From: Polycyclovorans algicola TG408
GTDB taxonomy: Bacteria > Pseudomonadota > Gammaproteobacteria > Nevskiales > Nevskiaceae
Assembly (NCBI RefSeq): GCF_000711245.1
Contig: NZ_JOMH01000001.1
Location: forward strand, 2,226,830 to 2,290,829
Reading direction: 5' to 3'
DNA length: 64,000 nucleotides
Shown here: positions 46,574 to 55,081 of the stretch, piece by piece
Numbering within the stretch: position 1 is the stretch's first letter
Layout: each line of letters starts with the position of its first letter
Notes under the pieces: generated by a model
The model's input: the letters and a program-made list of their open reading frames with translations, nothing else
What the model was told of the DNA's origin: nothing
The model's database searches: none
Program-made: the position numbers and the translations under genes

Positions 46574-47557
46574 TCAAGCGCGGGGGTGAACCGCTTGCAG
46601 CGCCTGTTGCAGCAGCGCGGCGGTTTGAGGCCGGTTGCCGTGTTCCGACAGATACCTGCGAAAGGCCTTGCCGCCACTTTCGCCGCGGTACAGCCCCAAC
46701 AGGTGGCGGGTCAGCCGGTTGGCCGCTTCGCCGCGCGCCGCCATGGCGTCGAGCAGTGGGGCCATCTTCAGCAGCGCCTCGTCGCGGGTGCTGACCGGGT
46801 TCGGCGTGCCGAACAATCGTTGATCAACATCGGCCAGCAACCACGGGCGCTCGTAGGGCGCGCGGCCGAGCATCACGCCGTCGACGTGGGCCAGGTGCGC
46901 TGAACATTCGTCCAGTGTTTCGATGCCGCCGTTGATGACCACCGTGAGGTCGGGGAAGTCCTGCTTGAGCCGGTAGACGTGCTCGTAGGTCAGCGGCGGC
47001 ACTTCGCGATTTTCCTTTGGCGACAGGCCCTGTAGCCAGGCTTTGCGGGCATGGACGATGAACACCGTGCAACCTTCTGCGGCGACGGTTTCGACAAAAT
47101 GGCGCATGAACGGGTAGTCCTCCGCGTCATCGACGCCGACGCGGTGCTTGACCGTAATGGCAGCGTCCGTGGCGCCGCGCATGGCTTTCACAGCCGAGGC
47201 CACACGCTCGGGCTCGCGCATCAGACAGGCGCCGAAACGACCTTCCTGCACCCGGTCGGACGGACAGCCGCAGTTGAGGTTGATCTCGACGTAACCGGCC
47301 CGGCCGCCGAGTTCGGCAGCCCGGGCCAGATCATCCGGCTCACTGCCACCCAGTTGCAGCGCCAGCGGATGCTCGGCTGGGTCATGGGCCAGGAATCGGG
47401 GCGCGTCACCGTGCAGCAGCGCGCCGGTGGTCACCATCTCGGTGTACAGCCGCGCGTGACGGGTCAGCACGCGGTGAAACTGACGGCAATACGAGGTCGT
47501 CCAGTCCATCATCGGCGCCACGCAGAAGCGCCAGGGAGAAGGGCTCGCCACCGTCAT
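46574..47557 (-). CDS. dusA: tRNA-dihydrouridine(20/20a) synthase
   Basis: The 327-residue flavoenzyme has the Dus start FCVAPMMDWTTSYCR, the catalytic NLNCGCPSDRVQ with its Cys, VKHRVGVDD and the FMN-binding INGGI and LGRAPYERPW. The long GVDDAEDYPFMRHFVETV and the HARKAWLQGLSPKENR segments are specific to DusA. It reduces U20/U20a in the D-loop of tRNAs. Confidence 0.93.
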   Translation of the reverse strand: MTVASPSPWRFCVAPMMDWTTSYCRQFHRVLTRHARLYTEMVTTGALLHGDAPRFLAHDPAEHPLALQLGGSEPDDLARAAELGGRAGYVEINLNCGCPSDRVQEGRFGACLMREPERVASAVKAMRGATDAAITVKHRVGVDDAEDYPFMRHFVETVAAEGCTVFIVHARKAWLQGLSPKENREVPPLTYEHVYRLKQDFPDLTVVINGGIETLDECSAHLAHVDGVMLGRAPYERPWLLADVDQRLFGTPNPVSTRDEALLKMAPLLDAMAARGEAANRLTRHLLGLYRGESGGKAFRRYLSEHGNRPQTAALLQQALQAVHPRA

Positions 47558-47565
47558 CAGTGGGC

Positions 47566-48657
47566 TCAGACGTTGAAGCGAAAGTGCATCACGTCACCTT
47601 CCTTGACGATGTATTCCTTGCCTTCCAGCCGCCATTTGCCGGCTTCCTTGGCGCCCGGCTCGCCTTTGTAGCGGATGAAGTCTTCATAGCCGATGACCTC
47701 GGCGCGGATGAAGCCTTTTTCGAAGTCGGTATGGATGACGCCCGCCGCCTGCGGGCCGGTGGCGCCAACCTTCACGGTCCAGGCGCGCACTTCCTGCACA
47801 CCGGCGGTGAAGTAGGTCTGCAGGCCCAGCAGGTCGTAGGCGCTGCGAATCACCCGGTCGAGGCCTGGTTCTTCGAGGCCCAGCGAGTCAAGAAAGTCCT
47901 TCTTGTCGGCGTCATCCAGCTGGGCGATCTCGGCCTCGATCTGGGCGCAGACGATCACCACCACCGCGTTTTCTTTCGCCGCCAGCGCCTTGACCCGGTC
48001 AACGTATTCGTTGCCGCCCAAACCGGCTTCATCCACGTTGGCGATGTAGAGGCCGGGCTTGGCGGTGATCAGCTGCAACTCCTTGACGATCAGTTTTTCG
48101 TCGTCGTTCAGGGTCATGCTGCGCACCGCCTCACCGTTGTCCAGGTGCGCCTGCACGCGGGTCAGGCAGGCGCTGCGAGCGGCGGCGTCGGCGTTGCCAC
48201 TGCGTGCCAGCTTGTTGGAGCGCTCCAACGATTTGGTGACCCGGTCCAGGTCGGCGAGGGCCAGTTCGGTGCCGATCACGTCGATGTCGCGAATCGGGTC
48301 GACGCTGTCCATGACGTGGATCACGTCGTCGTCGACAAAGCAGCGCACGACGTGGGCGATGGCGTCGGTGTCGCGAATGTGGGACAGGAACGCGTTGCCC
48401 TTGCCCTTGCCCTCGGCGGCGCCCTCAACCAGGCCGGCAATGTCGACAAACTCGACCGTCGCGCCGAGAATCTTCTGCGGTTTGACGATTTCGGCCAGCG
48501 CCTGCAAGCGAAGGTCGGGCACGGCCACCACGCCGACGTTGGGGTCGATGGTGCAGAACGGGTAGTTCTCCGCCGCAATCTGCGCCTTGGTCAGAGCGTT
48601 GAACAACGTTGACTTGCCCACGTTCGGCAAGCCGACAATCCCGCATTGAATGCCCAT
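47566..48657 (-). CDS. ychF: Redox-responsive ribosome-binding ATPase YchF
   Basis: The 363-residue Obg-family protein has P-loop [12 protein letters not shown] (about residues 8-19) and FVDIAGLV. In place of the GTPase NKxD it has the NVDE motif that makes YchF prefer ATP. A coiled-coil insert and a C-terminal TGS domain follow. It lies 18 nt after pth, in the conserved rplY-pth-ychF order. Confidence 0.96.
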   Translation of the reverse strand: MGIQCGIVGLPNVGKSTLFNALTKAQIAAENYPFCTIDPNVGVVAVPDLRLQALAEIVKPQKILGATVEFVDIAGLVEGAAEGKGKGNAFLSHIRDTDAIAHVVRCFVDDDVIHVMDSVDPIRDIDVIGTELALADLDRVTKSLERSNKLARSGNADAAARSACLTRVQAHLDNGEAVRSMTLNDDEKLIVKELQLITAKPGLYIANVDEAGLGGNEYVDRVKALAAKENAVVVIVCAQIEAEIAQLDDADKKDFLDSLGLEEPGLDRVIRSAYDLLGLQTYFTAGVQEVRAWTVKVGATGPQAAGVIHTDFEKGFIRAEVIGYEDFIRYKGEPGAKEAGKWRLEGKEYIVKEGDVMHFRFNV

Positions 48658-48675
48658 ACCGTTTTCGTCCGTCGA

Positions 48676-49257
48676 TTAATCAGATTGTGTGTGGAGTTGG
48701 GTCATGGCCTGCTCCCAACCTTTGGTAAACCAGGTGTCCAGCGCTCCGGCCGCCTTGATCAGCGCATCGCTGACCGCGGCCGCTTCATCACGGCCGGGTC
48801 GCCCCAGCACATAGTTCAGCACCTGCGCCTTGTCCCCGGGGTGGCCGATACCGATTCGCAGGCGTCGGTAGTCCGGTCCCAGTGCTGCATGGATGTTGCG
48901 TAGTCCATTGTGACCGGCGTGGCCGCCGCCGAGTTTGAGACGTGCCGTGCCGGGCGGCAGCGCCAACTCGTCATGCGCGATCAGCAGGTTGCCGGGCTCG
49001 ATCTTGTAAAACTGCGCCACCGCCTGAACCGCCTGCCCGCTGCGATTCATGAAGGTTTGCGGCTGCACCAGCAGCACATCACGGCCGAAGACGGTGGCGC
49101 GCGCCGCATGGCTGTGAAACTTGGACTCTGGCCGCAGGCTGACGCGGGCGGCGCCGGCCAGTGCGTCAATCCACCAGAAGCCTGCGTTGTGGCGGGTTTG
49201 TGCGTAATCGGCGCCGGGGTTGCCGAGGCCAATCAGGGCAACAAGCTCTGACATCAA
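48676..49257 (-). CDS. pth: Peptidyl-tRNA hydrolase
   Basis: The 193-residue enzyme recycles tRNA from prematurely released peptidyl-tRNAs. It has GLGNPGADYAQTRHNAGF with the catalytic His, QPQTFMNRSG, and the LLIAHDELALPPG and GGGHAGHNGLR motifs. It is separated from rplY by a terminator but followed closely by ychF. Confidence 0.96.
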   Translation of the reverse strand: MMSELVALIGLGNPGADYAQTRHNAGFWWIDALAGAARVSLRPESKFHSHAARATVFGRDVLLVQPQTFMNRSGQAVQAVAQFYKIEPGNLLIAHDELALPPGTARLKLGGGHAGHNGLRNIHAALGPDYRRLRIGIGHPGDKAQVLNYVLGRPGRDEAAAVSDALIKAAGALDTWFTKGWEQAMTQLHTQSD

Positions 49258-49328
49258 AGTGTCCCGTGTTGATCAGGTGCCAAGGGCGCCATCAGGCGCA
49301 AACAAGTCCGTTCACACTGCCGGGTCCA

Positions 49329-49362
49329 TAAAAAACCCGTCCGTGGCAACCCAACGGACGGG
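49329..49362 (-). terminator. Intrinsic terminator after rplY (minus strand)
   Basis: Read on the minus strand, CCCGTCCGT pairs with ACGGACGGG around a 9-nt loop, and a run of six T follows. In plus coordinates the arms are 49336-49344 and 49354-49362, with the A-run at 49330-49335. Confidence 0.85.
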
Positions 49363-49384
49363 CGGTGTACCCGCTGGCGGCAGC

Positions 49385-50029
49385 TTACTTGTCGTCGCCT
49401 TCGCCTTCAGCGGCTTCGCCTTCAGCCTCGTCCGCTTCTTCGTCGACCTTGCCGACCTTGGTCAGGTGGCAGGACACGACGCCGATGTTGTTGTCGTGCT
49501 TGAGCTCGAGCAAGGTCACGCCCTTGGGCAGTGCCAGGTCGGCCAAGTGAATGACTTCGCCCAGGGCCAGCTTCGAAACGTCGACTTCGATGAACTCGGG
49601 CAGATCGCCCGGGAAGCATTCAATTTCAACTTCGTTGATGAAGTGCTCGATCATGCCGCCGCCGAGTTTCACGCCGGGTGTCACGTCTTCGCCAACGAAA
49701 TGCAGCGGTACCGATTTGCGCAGCAACTGGTCGGCCACGACGCGCTGGAAGTCGGCGTGATAAACCTCGTCACGCACCGGGTGGCGCTGAAGGTCTTTCA
49801 ATACGGCCTGCACCTGCTTGCCTTCGAGCTCGATGGTGAGAATGTGGGCGTAAAACGCTTCGATCTTGAGCTGCTTGAGCAGTTCGTTGTGGCTGATCGT
49901 GATGTTCTGCGGGCCATCGTTGCCGCCATAAATGATGGCGGGAATCTTGCCGGTGCGGCGCAGACGGCGGCTCGCACCCGTTCCTTGCGCAACACGCGGC
50001 TCAGCTTCAACTACAAATGTTTGGGTCAT
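49385..50029 (-). CDS. rplY: 50S ribosomal protein L25 (CTC-type)
   Basis: The 214-residue protein has the N-terminal L25 domain that binds 5S rRNA (GTGASRRLRRTGKIPAIIYGG). A C-terminal beta domain, as in CTC-type proteins, covers about residues 95-190, with an acidic Glu/Gly tail. prs, usually upstream, is not present; an ALDH gene occupies that side instead. Confidence 0.95.
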   Translation of the reverse strand: MTQTFVVEAEPRVAQGTGASRRLRRTGKIPAIIYGGNDGPQNITISHNELLKQLKIEAFYAHILTIELEGKQVQAVLKDLQRHPVRDEVYHADFQRVVADQLLRKSVPLHFVGEDVTPGVKLGGGMIEHFINEVEIECFPGDLPEFIEVDVSKLALGEVIHLADLALPKGVTLLELKHDNNIGVVSCHLTKVGKVDEEADEAEGEAAEGEGDDK

Positions 50030-50223
50030 GGTGACTCTCGGTTGGGCCCGTTTTCACACGGGCAGGTAGAACGCAGGAACCGCGACCAGTCCCCGCGGGG
50101 GCGCGATTGTACGGCATCCCGCGTCTGCAGACACCCCGAAGCTCACGTCCAGCCAGTCGGTGCGCCATCGAATCAGACGTTTGCGACAGGGCCTCGCGAG
50201 ACAACCACTCCCCTGCAACCGGG

Positions 50224-51723
50224 TCAGTGGCCGCGCAGGCTGCCCATCACCCGAATCACACCGTTGATGGCCTTGATGGCCGCATCGGGCATCTTGATTT
50301 CCTTGCCCATCATCTGGCCGATCATCTTCTTGTACTTGTCGGAGTAGGGCGGAAACATCAGTCCCGGATCGCCGACCGGCGGGCCTTCTTCAACCACCGC
50401 GCGGGTATTGGAACACTCCAGAAAGCTGAAGTGACCGCCGATGCGACCGGTGCCGCTGGAGTTGACCCCACCAAAGGGCAGGTGCGGGTTGGTGCCGGAC
50501 TGGATCAGGTTGTGGTTGACCACGGTCGAACCCGAGGTGGTGTGGGTGAGGAACCAGTCGATGGCCTCACGATCTTTGGCAAAGATGTACAGCCCCAGCG
50601 GCTTGGGCCGCTTGCGGATGGTGGCGATCACTTCCCCACGCTTCTGCCACGGCAGCACACAGAGAATGGGCCCGAAGATTTCTTCCTGCATGATCCGCAT
50701 GTCTTCGGTGACGCCGGTGAGCACGGTGGGGGCAATGAACAGATCGTCGGCATCGGTCTGCCCGCCCACAGCCACGGTCGCGCCTTTGGCGAGCGCGTCA
50801 TCCAGCAGCGCCTTGATGCGGTCAAAGTGCCGCCGATTGACGATGCGCGGCACCTCGGGTGACTGCCGGAAGCCCTCGCCGCTGGCGTCGTAGAGCGCGT
50901 GCAAGGCCTTGCCCAGTGACTCGACGAACGGGCCTTGGATGGACTCGTGCACCAGCGCATAGTCCGGTGCCAGGCACACCTGACCGCAGTTGGCGACGCG
51001 GCCCCAGGCAATCTTGCGGGCGCTGTCGGCCAGGTCCGCACTGGCATCGATGATGGTCGGGTTCTTGCCACCCATCTCCAGGGTGACGGAGGCGAAGTGC
51101 TCGGCGGCGGCGCGCATCACCAGCCGGCCCACGGCGTGACCGCCGATGAAGAAGATGTGGTTGAACGGCAGTTTCAGCAGTTCGGAGGCCACTTCAGGCC
51201 CGCCCTGGATCACCGCAAACTCGTCCGACGGGAAGGCCTTGGCGACGATTTCGGCCAGCACCTGCGCCGACAGCGGCGCCAGTTCTGATGGCTTCAGCAC
51301 ACAGGTATTGCCGGCAGCAATGGCCCCCAGCAACGGAACCAGACCGATGGCGATGGGCGCGTTCCAGGTGGCGAGATTAAGCACCACGCCTTTGGGCTCG
51401 TACTGCACGTAACTTTTTTTGCCGAGGCTCATCAGCGAGCCTTTCACTGGATGCCGCCCCATCCATTTGCCGAGGTTGCGGGCGACAAACTCGCACTCGG
51501 TCTTGACCATCAACAACTGCATGTCGATGTCCATGTCCTGCAGCTTCAGCTCTTTGCGGCCGGCCTCGAGAATCTGCGGGCGGGCGTCCATCACTGACTT
51601 GAGCAGACGGCGGATTTTCTCGGCGCGCTGCTCGGCGGTGGTGCTGACCAGTTCGTGGGACTTGAGCGCCAGCCGCTCGAACAGCGGCTGCAAGGGCGGG
51701 GCGGTGTGCAGGGGGTCATTCAT
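50224..51723 (-). CDS. Aldehyde dehydrogenase, coniferyl-aldehyde-dehydrogenase-like
   Basis: The 499-residue NAD(P)-dependent ALDH has the oxyanion Asn121 (TWNAPI), catalytic Glu216 (LEMGGKNP) and Cys250 (NCGQVCLAPD). The FIGG turn, the CLAPDY stretch and the C-terminal KYKKMIGQMMG tail place it with class 3/coniferyl aldehyde dehydrogenases that oxidise long-chain or aromatic aldehydes. The ATG at 51721-51723 gives the family start. It follows the SDR gene on the same strand, with an inverted repeat between them. Confidence 0.87.
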   Translation of the reverse strand: MNDPLHTAPPLQPLFERLALKSHELVSTTAEQRAEKIRRLLKSVMDARPQILEAGRKELKLQDMDIDMQLLMVKTECEFVARNLGKWMGRHPVKGSLMSLGKKSYVQYEPKGVVLNLATWNAPIAIGLVPLLGAIAAGNTCVLKPSELAPLSAQVLAEIVAKAFPSDEFAVIQGGPEVASELLKLPFNHIFFIGGHAVGRLVMRAAAEHFASVTLEMGGKNPTIIDASADLADSARKIAWGRVANCGQVCLAPDYALVHESIQGPFVESLGKALHALYDASGEGFRQSPEVPRIVNRRHFDRIKALLDDALAKGATVAVGGQTDADDLFIAPTVLTGVTEDMRIMQEEIFGPILCVLPWQKRGEVIATIRKRPKPLGLYIFAKDREAIDWFLTHTTSGSTVVNHNLIQSGTNPHLPFGGVNSSGTGRIGGHFSFLECSNTRAVVEEGPPVGDPGLMFPPYSDKYKKMIGQMMGKEIKMPDAAIKAINGVIRVMGSLRGH

Positions 51724-51750
51724 CACGGGGGTCTCGCGAAAAGCGTTTGA

Positions 51751-51890
51751 AACGCAAAGAACGCAAAGGAAAACATCAAGGCGCAAAGAGAATCAGTTGG
51801 GAAAGACCACGTGCGTCGCTCAGTCCGCGTGGCGTGCTGTTTCAACCCCACTCTTCGCGTCCTTGCTTTTCCCCTTCGCGCCTTTGCGTT
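51751..51890. repeat. Inverted pair of CGCAAAG-rich repeats
   Basis: The left arm (51751-51790) contains AACGCAAAGAACGCAAAGG and GGCGCAAAGAG. The right arm (51851-51890) contains CTCTTCGCGTCCTTGC and CCTTCGCGCCTTTGCGTT, its imperfect reverse complement. About 60 bases separate them. It fills most of the gap between the ALDH and SDR genes. Confidence 0.65.
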
Positions 51891-51912
51891 GAATGTTTTC
51901 TTGTGGCCGGGC

Positions 51913-52776
51913 TCAGCCTTTGTAGGCCGGAATCTTGAAGGTTTTGCGCATCATCGCTTCAAGCTGGCTGTCGGAGAGAATGCGTTTCATCACGCCCATG
52001 GGCTTCACGTCCTTGCCCAGATACTCCATCGGTTTCCATTGTTTTTTCGCCAGAATCTCCAAGGTGCCTTCCAGCGCCTGCTCGGGCGAGCTGCCGGTTT
52101 TCTCCAGCATGTCGGGCAGCACCTGACAGTAGGTGTTGCGCAGCGGTTCGTAGACTTTGAGCAGATCGGCACGCTGTTCGGCCCAACTGTTCTTGGTGTT
52201 GACGTGTGCGTTGGCCGACATGCCGGTGAGCACGCCGCCCGGGATGATCGAGGTCACTTCGATGCCCAGCGGCCGCAGTTCCTGTCGCAGGGTTAGGGTC
52301 ATGCCATGGATCGCGTGCTTGGTCATGTTGTAGATGCCTGCGCCCACCGGGCTGGCGAGGATGGCGCCCGAGCTGTAATTGGCAATCCGTGCGCCGGGGA
52401 CGTTCTTGCGCAGTAGCGGCAGAAAGGCCTGAATCACCCGCAACTGACCGAAGGTGTTGATGTGAAACAGCCTCTCGGCCTTGGCCAGATCGACCCCTTC
52501 CAGCACCCCGGTGGCCTGGTTGGCCACACCGGCGACGTTCATCAGCAGGTCGATGCCCTGACCGTTGAGCGCCTCGGTGACGATGCGCGCGCTTTCGGTC
52601 ACCGACGCGGTGTTGGACACATCCTGGTCCACCACGGTGATGTTGCCCTCGGTCTTGAGCTCGGTCGGTGCGCCGGGCAGTACGCCGGCAAAGACGCGCC
52701 AGCCCCGATCGGCCAGCGCGCGCGACAGCAAAAAGGCCTGGCCGACATTGGCGCCGGTGATGAATGCGGTTTTCAT
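51913..52776 (-). CDS. SDR-family oxidoreductase
   Basis: The 287-residue classical SDR has a nucleotide motif TGANVGQA (a variant of TGxxxGxG), NVAG (80-83), Ser135/136 and the catalytic Tyr149-Lys153 (YNMTK). The PGGVLTGM loop follows. The C-terminal part is longer than in typical 250-residue members. The substrate is unknown; it may act with the ALDH on lipid-derived alcohols. A heptanucleotide tandem repeat begins 7 nt upstream of the ATG. Confidence 0.88.
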   Translation of the reverse strand: MKTAFITGANVGQAFLLSRALADRGWRVFAGVLPGAPTELKTEGNITVVDQDVSNTASVTESARIVTEALNGQGIDLLMNVAGVANQATGVLEGVDLAKAERLFHINTFGQLRVIQAFLPLLRKNVPGARIANYSSGAILASPVGAGIYNMTKHAIHGMTLTLRQELRPLGIEVTSIIPGGVLTGMSANAHVNTKNSWAEQRADLLKVYEPLRNTYCQVLPDMLEKTGSSPEQALEGTLEILAKKQWKPMEYLGKDVKPMGVMKRILSDSQLEAMMRKTFKIPAYKG

Positions 52777-52783
52777 TGTTTGG

Positions 52784-52832
52784 GTGATCCGTGATGACTG
52801 AAACGTGATGAGTGATGGGTGATTCGTGAGAA
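52784..52832. repeat. Heptanucleotide tandem repeat (GTGATNN) upstream of the SDR gene
   Basis: Seven consecutive 7-bp units: GTGATCC, GTGATGA, CTGAAAC, GTGATGA, GTGATGG, GTGATTC, GTGAGAA. On the minus strand they read as ATCAC-ending heptamers and end 7 nt before the SDR start codon. Confidence 0.8.
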
Positions 52833-52869
52833 CGCGGCGAACGCGTCACCCATCAGGTTTCACGCCTGG

Positions 52870-54243
52870 TTAGTGGCCGCCTCGGGCCGCAGCCTGGGCG
52901 CTGAAATGATCGGGCGTCAGCGGTACGTTCAGGCGCCACCAGTCATTGCCACGCTCGTTGGTCAGGTAGCCCGCTTCATAGGCCCCTGCATTGAGGTCGT
53001 GATAGATCGACGCGCCGCGGTGGTAGGTGCCCGATTCCTGCGAGTAGAAATAGGCCACGAAATTGGTGCGCCACAGTTCGTCGCGGTTGTCGTAGCTGTC
53101 GGCCCAGAGTGCCAGCCAGGTGTCTTCGTCGGCATAGACCGTGCGCTTTTTGTAGATGTGACGAACGCCATCCTTCAGCTCGCCCTCAATCACCCAGACG
53201 CGGCGCTTTTCGTAGCGCACGTAGTCAGGGTTGAGCGAGTGCGGCCCCAACAAATCGCTGTAGGGAATGGCCGGGTCGTTGACCCGGTTGTTATGGAATG
53301 GCACATAGAATTCCTTCTTGCCGACCAGCTTCCAGGTGTAGCGCTCGGGCGAGCCGTTAAACAGGTAGTCGTCGTCGACCACGCGCATACCGGCCGGCGG
53401 CACCGGCGTGTCAAAGCCCACCTCGGGCGCCTGGCGTACGCGGCGCGTGCCCGGGACGTACTGCCACGACTGGGTCGCATCTTTCGAGAAGTTGTTGGGC
53501 TGATAACCCACGGCCACGAAGCCCCGATCACGACGCGGCAGGATGTAGCCGGTGTAGAAATACGCATTGATGTGATCGGCGAACGACGCCCGCTTGTCCG
53601 GGTCAGGATCGTTTCCCGGGTTCAAGGTCATGAACTTGTTTCGGCCCCAGGCGATGCTGCCGTTGGAATAGACATTGGCGATGTCAGTGACCGCCTGCTC
53701 GGTGGACGCGCGGTGCGGATTGATCACGTTCCAGATCGCCTCAAGGCCGCTGTTGGGGAACGGGAAGGGCGGCGCACCGGTCGTGCCGGTGATGCCAAGT
53801 CCATCATCGACAATGGTGGCCTCGGTCGCATTTTTCTTGATGATGTCGCAGACCCAGTCTGCGAACCGGAAGTCGCGATGCGTCGGGTACACCTTCATCC
53901 GAAAGTCGTCGGGGTACTTGGCGAGCAGCGCCTTTTGACCCGCAGTCAGTTGCTCGGCGTACTCGTCGGCGTTTTCCGCGGTGATGGTGAACAAGGGTTC
54001 TTCGTCGGCATAGGGTCCAGGCTCATAGCCGTGTTCTTGGGTCTGTCCCGGCCAGGTCTTGAACCACTTGCCGGTAAATTCCGGAATGCTGCCGTCGGCA
54101 TTGCCGGCGCGCTCGGCACCCATGCAGGTGCGGTCCTTGCCGAGGCTGGCGACCTGCTCGGCCGTGGCAGCGGCGGAAGCACCCGCCGACCACGCCAAGG
54201 CACCGACCGACAAGAGCAGAAAACGGAGTGCTGAACATTTCAT
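52870..54243 (-). CDS. DUF1329 family outer-membrane-associated protein
   Basis: The 457-residue exported protein has a signal peptide (to about AGASAAA) and the DUF1329 fold typical of LolB-like beta structures (PEFTGKWFKTWPGQ, NPHRASTEQAVTDIANVYSNG, PPAGMRVVDDDYLFNGSPERY). DUF1329 proteins commonly accompany RND transporters and lipid- or steroid-catabolism genes, but their exact role is unproven. It lies between the SDR and DUF2505 genes on the same strand. Confidence 0.9.
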   Translation of the reverse strand: MKCSALRFLLLSVGALAWSAGASAAATAEQVASLGKDRTCMGAERAGNADGSIPEFTGKWFKTWPGQTQEHGYEPGPYADEEPLFTITAENADEYAEQLTAGQKALLAKYPDDFRMKVYPTHRDFRFADWVCDIIKKNATEATIVDDGLGITGTTGAPPFPFPNSGLEAIWNVINPHRASTEQAVTDIANVYSNGSIAWGRNKFMTLNPGNDPDPDKRASFADHINAYFYTGYILPRRDRGFVAVGYQPNNFSKDATQSWQYVPGTRRVRQAPEVGFDTPVPPAGMRVVDDDYLFNGSPERYTWKLVGKKEFYVPFHNNRVNDPAIPYSDLLGPHSLNPDYVRYEKRRVWVIEGELKDGVRHIYKKRTVYADEDTWLALWADSYDNRDELWRTNFVAYFYSQESGTYHRGASIYHDLNAGAYEAGYLTNERGNDWWRLNVPLTPDHFSAQAAARGGH

Positions 54244-54411
54244 TGGTTGAATCTCCTACAGCGCACGACGGCGGTTGAATGCGGAGCCGGACTGAGCTCT
54301 TGAGCGATGGGGCATGAACAAGCTCTGCCCTCTTCTTGACTGGATGGTAGGCCGCTGCGCGGCGCCTGCATCGTCCGAATTGACGAAGTGGCGCGGCGCT
54401 GTGGCCGACGT

Positions 54412-54897
54412 TCATCGATAGTCGTCGAGCATCGTCAGCGCCAGACGGGTCTCGTCATTGGCGCGGCGTTCCATGTCGCCGATGATGAATTTTTCCAGTG
54501 CTCCGCCAATCAGTGGAACGCGTGCTTTCAGGGTCCATTGATAGCGGATCAGGCAGCCGTCCTTGACGTTGGACATCGCGGTCATGCAGTGGATGTCCAG
54601 TGGCATGCCCTTGGGTTCGACCAATACCTTGCCGGTGAGGGCTTTGGCGTCCCAGTGCTCGTCATTGATCACACAGGATTCGCTGGGCACCACTTTCTTG
54701 AGCAGACCGGGCACGTCGATGGGCACCACGCGTTCAACGCGGATGCGGAAGTGCTGACCATCGAATGCGTGATCGAGTACCGCGTAGCGACGCAGGCCCA
54801 TCTGCTCAAGCTTGCGAATGTGAAAGTCGCGGTCGGTGAACATGCGCATCACCACGGCGGCAGACGCCGGGTACCGGGCGGTGGTTTCGTGTTGCAT
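54412..54897 (-). CDS. DUF2505 domain protein (START/SRPBCC-like)
   Basis: The 161-residue protein matches DUF2505: TARYPASAAVVMRMFTDRDFH at the start, a beta-rich middle, and a C-terminal helix (IGGALEKFIIGDMERRANDETRLALTML) typical of SRPBCC lipid-binding folds. The function is unknown. It lies upstream of DUF1329 on the same strand, which suggests a shared lipid-handling context. Confidence 0.82.
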   Translation of the reverse strand: MQHETTARYPASAAVVMRMFTDRDFHIRKLEQMGLRRYAVLDHAFDGQHFRIRVERVVPIDVPGLLKKVVPSESCVINDEHWDAKALTGKVLVEPKGMPLDIHCMTAMSNVKDGCLIRYQWTLKARVPLIGGALEKFIIGDMERRANDETRLALTMLDDYR

Positions 54898-55025
54898 CGC
54901 TGCGCCTCAAAGACTTGATACGAACGAGTGTCGTCAGCGCAAACAGGCGCAGCGTCCCCGATTGGATGAGGTCTGGCGCGCTGCCGGACTGTCTTCGAGT
55001 CACTTAAGGACGTCGAACCGGTGCC

Positions 55026-55049
55026 CCCTCTCCCGCACGCGGGAGAGGG
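55026..55049. repeat. CCCTCTCCC palindrome downstream of the amidohydrolase gene
   Basis: CCCTCTCCCG (55026-55035) pairs with CGGGAGAGGG (55040-55049), and a further GGGGAGAGGG follows at 55052-55061. It resembles dispersed intergenic palindromes of GC-rich proteobacteria and might act as a weak terminator for the minus-strand gene ending at 55082. Confidence 0.6.
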
Positions 55050-55081
55050 CTGGGGAGAGGGCCGCGCGCAGCGCGGAAGGT

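Noticed and set aside
52819-54234. 471-codon plus-strand open frame opposite DUF1329
   Set aside because: The opposite strand has a signal peptide and full DUF1329 pattern; this frame has neither.
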